Assembly: GCF_009193255.1 (NCBI RefSeq)
Contig: NZ_WACG01000001.1
Span: 496,001-560,000 of the forward strand
DNA from: Arthrobacter koreensis
GTDB lineage: Bacteria; Actinomycetota; Actinomycetes; Actinomycetales; Micrococcaceae
Length of the DNA stretch: 64,000 bases
Direction of reading: 5' to 3'
The position numbers and the translations under genes are program-made. This document shows positions 63,188 through 64,000 of this stretch, one piece after another (positions within the stretch are counted from its first letter, which is position 1; every line of letters starts with the position of its first letter). The notes below the pieces were generated by a model. That model ran no database searches. It saw nothing but the letters and a program-made list of their open reading frames with translations, and was not told the origin of the DNA.

Positions 63188-64000
63188 CTAGGGGCGCGGA
63201 ACCTGGATATCGCCGGAGACCGGTGCGGCGCGCCACCACCGGCGTGGCCGGTCCGGCCACAGCAGCAGAACGAACCAGGCGAGCATGGCTGCGCCGCAGA
63301 AGACTCCCGCGCTGGACGCCATCAGCCACAGTTCGGGGGTTTGGGAATCGAGGTCCCCTGCACCCAGCAGGCCGCCGATTCCCTTGGGCGTCAGGTAGAA
63401 GGCCGCGGCCGTGGCCATGAAAAGTATCCATCCTGTAGCGCGCATGGCCCGGCGGCGCCGTGGCAGTCGCCAGGTCCCCGCAGCGACCAGCGGCAGGAAG
63501 AGCGCCACCCATACCCAGTGGTGGGACCAGGAGACCGGCGAGGCGAGCAGCATCAGCAGCGCTGCGGCGGACAGTGCCAGCAGGTCCGCTCCTGCACGTG
63601 CCGCCAGCCGAATGATGACCGCGGCGGCTGCCGCTGCGGCGAGGCACAGCAGCAGCCAGGGAACGGTGACGTCCGCATCGGGTCCGGCGAAGTGCAGCAG
63701 CGCGCCGCGGAAGGAGAGGTTGTCAACGTACGCTCCCCCGCCAACCCGCGAGGTGTCCGGGAGCAGTTCGCCCCAGTAGGTCTTCGACTCCCGGGGCAGG
63801 ATCAGGAACCCGAGTCCGAAGGTGGCAAGGAAACCGAAGGCCATGTTCCGCAGGCCACGCCAGTCTCCGCGGACCAGGTAATAGAACGCGAAGGCCAGTG
63901 GGGTCAGTTTCAGTCCGGCGGCCACGCCGGTGAGCAGGCCCCGGGGCCACTGCTCGCTGCGGTTCAGGAAATCGACCATGACCATTGCGAACAGGATGAT
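63188..64000 (-). CDS. GT87-like membrane glycosyltransferase (5' end cut)
   Basis: C-terminal 270 residues of a polytopic membrane protein whose start lies beyond the window. Hydrophobic helices alternate with WPRGLLTGVAAGLKLTPLAF and SPVSWSHHWVWV, the pattern of actinobacterial GT87/DUF2029 polyprenyl-phosphate mannosyltransferases (PimE-like). Length and N-terminus cannot be judged. Its TAG stop lies inside the MOSC gene's -10 box. Confidence 0.78.
   Translation of the reverse strand: MILFAMVMVDFLNRSEQWPRGLLTGVAAGLKLTPLAFAFYYLVRGDWRGLRNMAFGFLATFGLGFLILPRESKTYWGELLPDTSRVGGGAYVDNLSFRGALLHFAGPDADVTVPWLLLCLAAAAAAAVIIRLAARAGADLLALSAAALLMLLASPVSWSHHWVWVALFLPLVAAGTWRLPRRRRAMRATGWILFMATAAAFYLTPKGIGGLLGAGDLDSQTPELWLMASSAGVFCGAAMLAWFVLLLWPDRPRRWWRAAPVSGDIQVPRP

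Noticed and set aside
1-64000. Prophage, insertion sequence or genomic island
   Set aside because: No integrase, transposase, phage structural gene or flanking direct repeats seen; tRNA genes at 24372 and 58069-58287 show no adjacent att-like duplication.

Overview
The window is high-GC DNA of an actinobacterium, most likely Arthrobacter or a close relative in the Micrococcaceae. Supporting evidence is the mycothiol synthase gene (mshD) beside a GlnR-type regulator, HadA/HadB-like dehydratases beside murB, PspC-fused sensor kinase genes, the ppk-mutT1 pair, frequent GTG/TTG starts, and many genes whose -10 box lies only 6-8 nt before the start codon (leaderless transcripts). The assignment is inferred from gene content; no 16S gene is present. 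Both ends cut genes: pcaJ at base 1 and a GT87-like glycosyltransferase at base 64000.

Layout. (1) 1-9100: a complete protocatechuate branch of the beta-ketoadipate pathway on the minus strand (iclR, pobA, pcaHGBDC, pcaFIJ). It runs from 4-hydroxybenzoate to succinyl-CoA plus acetyl-CoA and carries candidate operators. (2) 9168-24444: the transcription/translation core, all minus strand: trnW, secE, nusG, rplK, rplA, rplJ, rplL, rpoB, rpoC. It includes an L10-type leader with a terminator before rplJ. A GNAT gene sits between rplA and rplJ, and a plus-strand thiolase plus ybaK pair sits between rplL and rpoB. (3) 24825-30214: an aminotransferase, then a PspC/LiaF-type envelope-stress module (PspC-fused kinase and LuxR regulator diverging from PspC genes). 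(4) 30368-41772: pfkA, GNAT, ankyrin, ygfZ, a nitrobindin-like gene, a 37-codon membrane ORF, glnR, mshD, ppk, mutT1-like, ferritin and a GntR-type regulator. (5) 41769-44470: thyA, folA and an E. coli-type asd. (6) 44526-49583: MFS/MarR pair, murB-hadB-hadA, and a DUF2797-like gene. (7) 49654-55959: a probable glutarate catabolic unit (aldehyde dehydrogenase, glutaryl-CoA dehydrogenase, CaiB-type CoA-transferase, PucR regulator) and a PfpI-type protein. (8) 56051-64000: a ParA/MinD-like ATPase with a long Pro/Glu/Ala-rich arm, tRNA-Thr and tRNA-Met, a Ser/Thr kinase-GAF fusion, a DEAD-box helicase, a MOSC protein and the partial glycosyltransferase.

No rRNA, CRISPR array, insertion sequence, prophage or conjugative gene was recognised. 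The least explained structure is a family of long hairpins just behind stop codons whose stem sequence is conserved between loci (8231-8296, 41282-41337, more distantly 44431-44470). Other notable signals are a GTTC-N7-GAAC palindrome at two pca promoters, DtxR/IdeR-like sequence upstream of a leaderless ferritin promoter, a tandemly repeated micro-ORF before the second thiolase, and the widespread leaderless promoter architecture.
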